In this document: positions 4,792 through 6,893 of the stretch, piece after piece | Layout of the letters: each line of letters begins with the position of its first letter | How positions within the stretch are numbered: the first letter of the stretch is position 1 | From: an uncultured Alphaproteobacteria bacterium | GTDB taxonomy: Bacteria; Pseudomonadota; Alphaproteobacteria; Rhizobiales; Ancalomicrobiaceae | Direction of reading: 5' to 3' | Length of the DNA stretch: 6,893 bases | Assembly: GCA_937919435.1 (NCBI GenBank) | Contig: CALFRR010000256.1 | Span: forward strand, 1 to 6,893 | Position numbers and translations under genes: made by a program | The notes under the pieces: model-generated | The model's database searches: none | Told to the model about the DNA's origin: nothing | The model's input: only the letters and a program-made list of their open reading frames with translations

Positions 4792-6405
4792 ATGTCCACT
4801 ATCGTTCGCCGTCTGTCTCGGGGGGCAGTGGCCGGCCTCGGCTTGGCCGCCGTCTTCGCGACGCCCACCCTCGCCCGCGACGCCGACAGGGCGCGGTGCG
4901 CCCCGTCGTTCGCCGCACAGGTGCCGCTCGGCATCACGGTGAAGAGCACCGAACTGGTTCCGGCGGGCGCGAAGGCCCCGGAATACTGCCGCGTCCTCGC
5001 CTCGGTGCCTTCGGTCGGCAACGAAGTGGAATTCGTCGTCGGCCTACCGACCAACTGGAACGAGAAGTTCTGGTGGACGGCGCAGGGCGGTCTCGCCGGT
5101 TCGCCGATGGATCTCGTCAGCAGGATGAGCCGCCACCACGAGCCGGATGTGGCGATGAAGGCCGGCTATGCGGTCGGCGTCACCGACACCGGCCACAAGG
5201 GTCGCCCGAACTATCCGGGCGGGGCGGCCCGCGATCCGGCGTTCATCTCGAACGTCGACAGGCTGATCGACTACGCCTACCGGGCGAACCACCTCGCCGC
5301 CGACGGCGCCAAGGCGGTGATCCGCGCCTATTACGGCGCTCCGTCGAAGCGGGCGATCTTCAACGCCTGTTCGAACGGCGGTCGCGCCGCGATGATCAAC
5401 GCCCAGCGCTATCCCGGTCAGTTCGACGGCTTCGTCGTCGGCGCGCCGTTCATCAGCCCGGTCCGCGCCTCGCTCGATTGGCTGCTGCACGCCCGCGACG
5501 GTTTCATCGCCTCGCCGGCCGCCTTCCCCACTGCGGAGAAGTTGAAGCTGGTCGGCAAGGCGGTGCTCGCCGCCTGCGACGGGCTCGACGGAGCGAAGGA
5601 CGGCGTCGTCTCCGACCCGCGCGCCTGCAAATTCGATCCGCACGTCCTCCAGTGCAAGGGAGCGGACGGCCCCGACTGCCTGACCAAGGCACAGGCCGAC
5701 GCCTTCGCCGCCTGGAACTCCGACATCGGCCGCAAGGCCGGCGACTTCGTCTCGCACCGTTGGCTCTTCACCGGCGTCGAAGGCGCGGTCTCCGGAACCT
5801 CGTCCTACCAGATCGGTCCGAAGCCGGCGCCGGTCGACGCCAAGGGGCGTCCGCTGATCACCAACGATCAGAACGGCGGCTTCTCGGTGATCAACGCCGT
5901 GCTCGGAGAGATGGTGCGGCTCGATCCGACCTACGACGTGCGCACCTTCGACATCGACACCGACATGGGCCTGACCGCGCAGACCGAAGGGATGCTCGGG
6001 GCCGATGACACCGATCTCGCCCCGGCGATCGACAAGGGCGCGAAGTTCCTGTTCTGGCACGGCTGGGCCGATCCGGCGCTCAATCCGCTGAACACCATCG
6101 ACTACGTCGAGGCGGCGACGAAGCGGGTCGGGCCGGCCCGCGCCGCGTCGATCCGGCTGTTCATGATGCCGGGGCTCACCCACTGCGCGCTCGGCGAACC
6201 GGGCTCCGCCGATTTCTTCGACTCGAACGGCGAGATCGACAAGTGGCTCGACGGCGCTCCGGCGCCCGAGCAGATCGAGGCGGCTCACTACGAGAACGGC
6301 AAGGCGGTGCGGACGCGCCCGCTCTGCGCCTTCCCCCGTATGCCCGTCTACAAGGGCCAGGGTGACGTCGAGGCCGCCTCGAACTGGGACTGCCGGCAGC
6401 CCTGA
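4792..6405 (+). CDS. Exported tannase/feruloyl esterase family hydrolase with intact CS-D-HC motif
   Basis: A 537-residue protein starting at an ATG 8 bases after GGAGG (4779-4783). Residues 1-28 are a Sec signal peptide (RR at 6-7, hydrophobic 11-23, cleavage after TLA28), so it should act in the periplasm or outside. It is a PF07519 ester hydrolase. The nucleophile is Ser194 in NACSNGGR, the acid Asp427 in HGWADPALNP and the base His464 in GLTHCALG. Cys193 and Cys465 are placed to form the disulfide that bridges the catalytic Ser and His in this family. The lid calcium-site motif is CDGLDGAKDG (Asp263, Asp266, Asp270). There are ten mature cysteines (36, 66, 193, 262, 279, 288, 296, 465, 512, 534), consistent with five disulfides as in MHETase. 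The C-terminus RPLC...GDVEAASNWDC parallels the upstream gene, so the two look like an old tandem duplication. Tannase, feruloyl esterase or MHETase-like activity are all possible. Confidence 0.94.
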   Translation: MSTIVRRLSRGAVAGLGLAAVFATPTLARDADRARCAPSFAAQVPLGITVKSTELVPAGAKAPEYCRVLASVPSVGNEVEFVVGLPTNWNEKFWWTAQGGLAGSPMDLVSRMSRHHEPDVAMKAGYAVGVTDTGHKGRPNYPGGAARDPAFISNVDRLIDYAYRANHLAADGAKAVIRAYYGAPSKRAIFNACSNGGRAAMINAQRYPGQFDGFVVGAPFISPVRASLDWLLHARDGFIASPAAFPTAEKLKLVGKAVLAACDGLDGAKDGVVSDPRACKFDPHVLQCKGADGPDCLTKAQADAFAAWNSDIGRKAGDFVSHRWLFTGVEGAVSGTSSYQIGPKPAPVDAKGRPLITNDQNGGFSVINAVLGEMVRLDPTYDVRTFDIDTDMGLTAQTEGMLGADDTDLAPAIDKGAKFLFWHGWADPALNPLNTIDYVEAATKRVGPARAASIRLFMMPGLTHCALGEPGSADFFDSNGEIDKWLDGAPAPEQIEAAHYENGKAVRTRPLCAFPRMPVYKGQGDVEAASNWDCRQP

Positions 6406-6429
6406 GCCGCTGAGACGCCGAGAGCGCCG

Positions 6430-6466
6430 GTCACGGGGCCGCTCCGCCGAACGGCGGCCCCGTGAC
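6430..6466 (+). terminator. Perfect 13-bp hairpin, likely terminator of the esterase operon
   Basis: GTCACGGGGCCGC (6430-6442) and GCGGCCCCGTGAC (6454-6466) are perfect reverse complements with an 11-base loop. It begins 24 bases after the stop codon of the second tannase-family gene, where a terminator is expected. No T-run follows on either strand, so termination might need Rho or the hairpin may mainly protect the message end. Strength and position support the call; the missing T-run lowers confidence. Confidence 0.65.
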
Positions 6467-6550
6467 GAGGCGTTCCCTGCGCGCCGACAAGAATGATACG
6501 GCACGATCGTCGATCTCCGGTCCGAAAGAAGAGACGTCGAGGTGGAACGC

Positions 6551-6893
6551 ATGCGAGTGGTCGGCTCGCGGTCGCCGCGACCGCTGTCATAACTGTCTCC
6601 GCCCAGGGCGGCGGACTCCCGGTGGGTCACCGCCTGGACGGGTCAGTGCACGGTCCCTACCCTTCAGGAAATCCGCCCACGCAACCGGACATGCGCTTCG
6701 CCTTCCCCGATCCGTCGGAGGGCGCCGACGACCAAACCTTCCGGATGATCGTCCGCCCCGACGTGTCGAGCGGCAAAGTGTGCATGCGGCTCTCGAACGG
6801 CCCCTGCACCCGTCCCGTCACCTTCGCCAGCATCGGCGGTGGTCCGCACCCCGACCTTGGAGCACCGGAAGGTAGAGTTTCCGGCCTTCTGTC
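6551..6893 (+). pseudogene. SGNH/GDSL-type hydrolase 5' part, frame-disrupted and cut by window end
   Basis: Frame-1 translation from about 6643 gives SVHGPYPSGNPPTQPDMRF, AFPDP, DDQTFRMIVRPD and MRLSN, ending near RPVTF. From memory this is the N-terminal region of a group of exported SGNH/GDSL hydrolases, which read WVTTWTASVQGPYPxGNPSAQPD, then DQTFRLIVRPD and LRLSNALGTRPVTF. The conserved opening WVTAWTG is present but in frame 2 (6623-6643), needing two compensating single-base indels. A good ribosome site (GAGGTGG, 6539-6545) precedes ATG 6551, but that frame stops at 6590; a signal-peptide-like RLAVAATAVITVSAQG lies in frame 1. So three conserved pieces lie in two frames. Frame 1 is open from ATG 6493 to the window end, so a shortened or altered product remains possible. 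The catalytic residues would lie beyond the window. It follows the esterase operon's terminator hairpin, so it is a separate unit. Confidence 0.55.

Noticed and set aside
5044..6630. Long minus-strand open frame opposite the second tannase gene
   Set aside because: It mirrors the codon pattern of the true gene, has no recognisable domain and no suitable start region.

Overview
The window is GC-rich (roughly two thirds G+C by eye), with strong Shine-Dalgarno sequences and a GcvA-like LysR regulator. This fits a proteobacterium, most likely an alphaproteobacterium; that assignment is inference from composition and gene style, not from a marker gene.

Layout. The left part is a divergent regulatory unit. 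On the minus strand a classical short-chain dehydrogenase/reductase (153-902) is followed after 90 bases by the first 20 codons of what reads like a transketolase N-terminal subunit (1-62, cut by the window edge). Divergently on the plus strand is a GcvA-like LysR regulator (1011-1898). Between them is a perfect 9+9 inverted repeat (983-1005) containing a T-N11-A LysR box, sitting almost on the lysR start codon. The likely logic is a LysR protein controlling itself and the SDR/transketolase carbohydrate or polyol operon.

The middle (1899-2965) has no intact gene. It holds the decayed C-terminal end of an IS256-family transposase (2020-2148) with a possible right end (2204-2229), then low-information sequence with several inverted repeats. 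The last 300 bases look like the leader or control region of the next operon.

The right part has two tandem, diverged genes for exported alpha/beta hydrolases of the tannase/feruloyl esterase family (PF07519, the family that includes fungal tannase and FaeB and bacterial MHETase): 2966-4651 and 4792-6405. Both have Sec-type signal peptides, the Ser-Asp-His triad and a lid calcium-site motif. The second keeps the family's CS-D-HC motif, in which two cysteines next to the catalytic Ser and His form a disulfide. The first has Ser at both cysteine positions, while the other eight cysteines match one for one. This paired loss is the most interesting point in the window. A GC-rich hairpin separates the two genes and a perfect 13-bp stem hairpin follows the second.

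At the right edge (6551-6893) is the start of an SGNH/GDSL-type hydrolase whose conserved N-terminal pieces lie in different reading frames, so it is probably broken; it runs off the window. Together the right part is an exported ester-hydrolase cluster, presumably acting on plant phenolic or other aromatic esters. No substrate can be assigned from sequence alone. I found no CRISPR array, rRNA, convincing tRNA or clear new multi-gene system.
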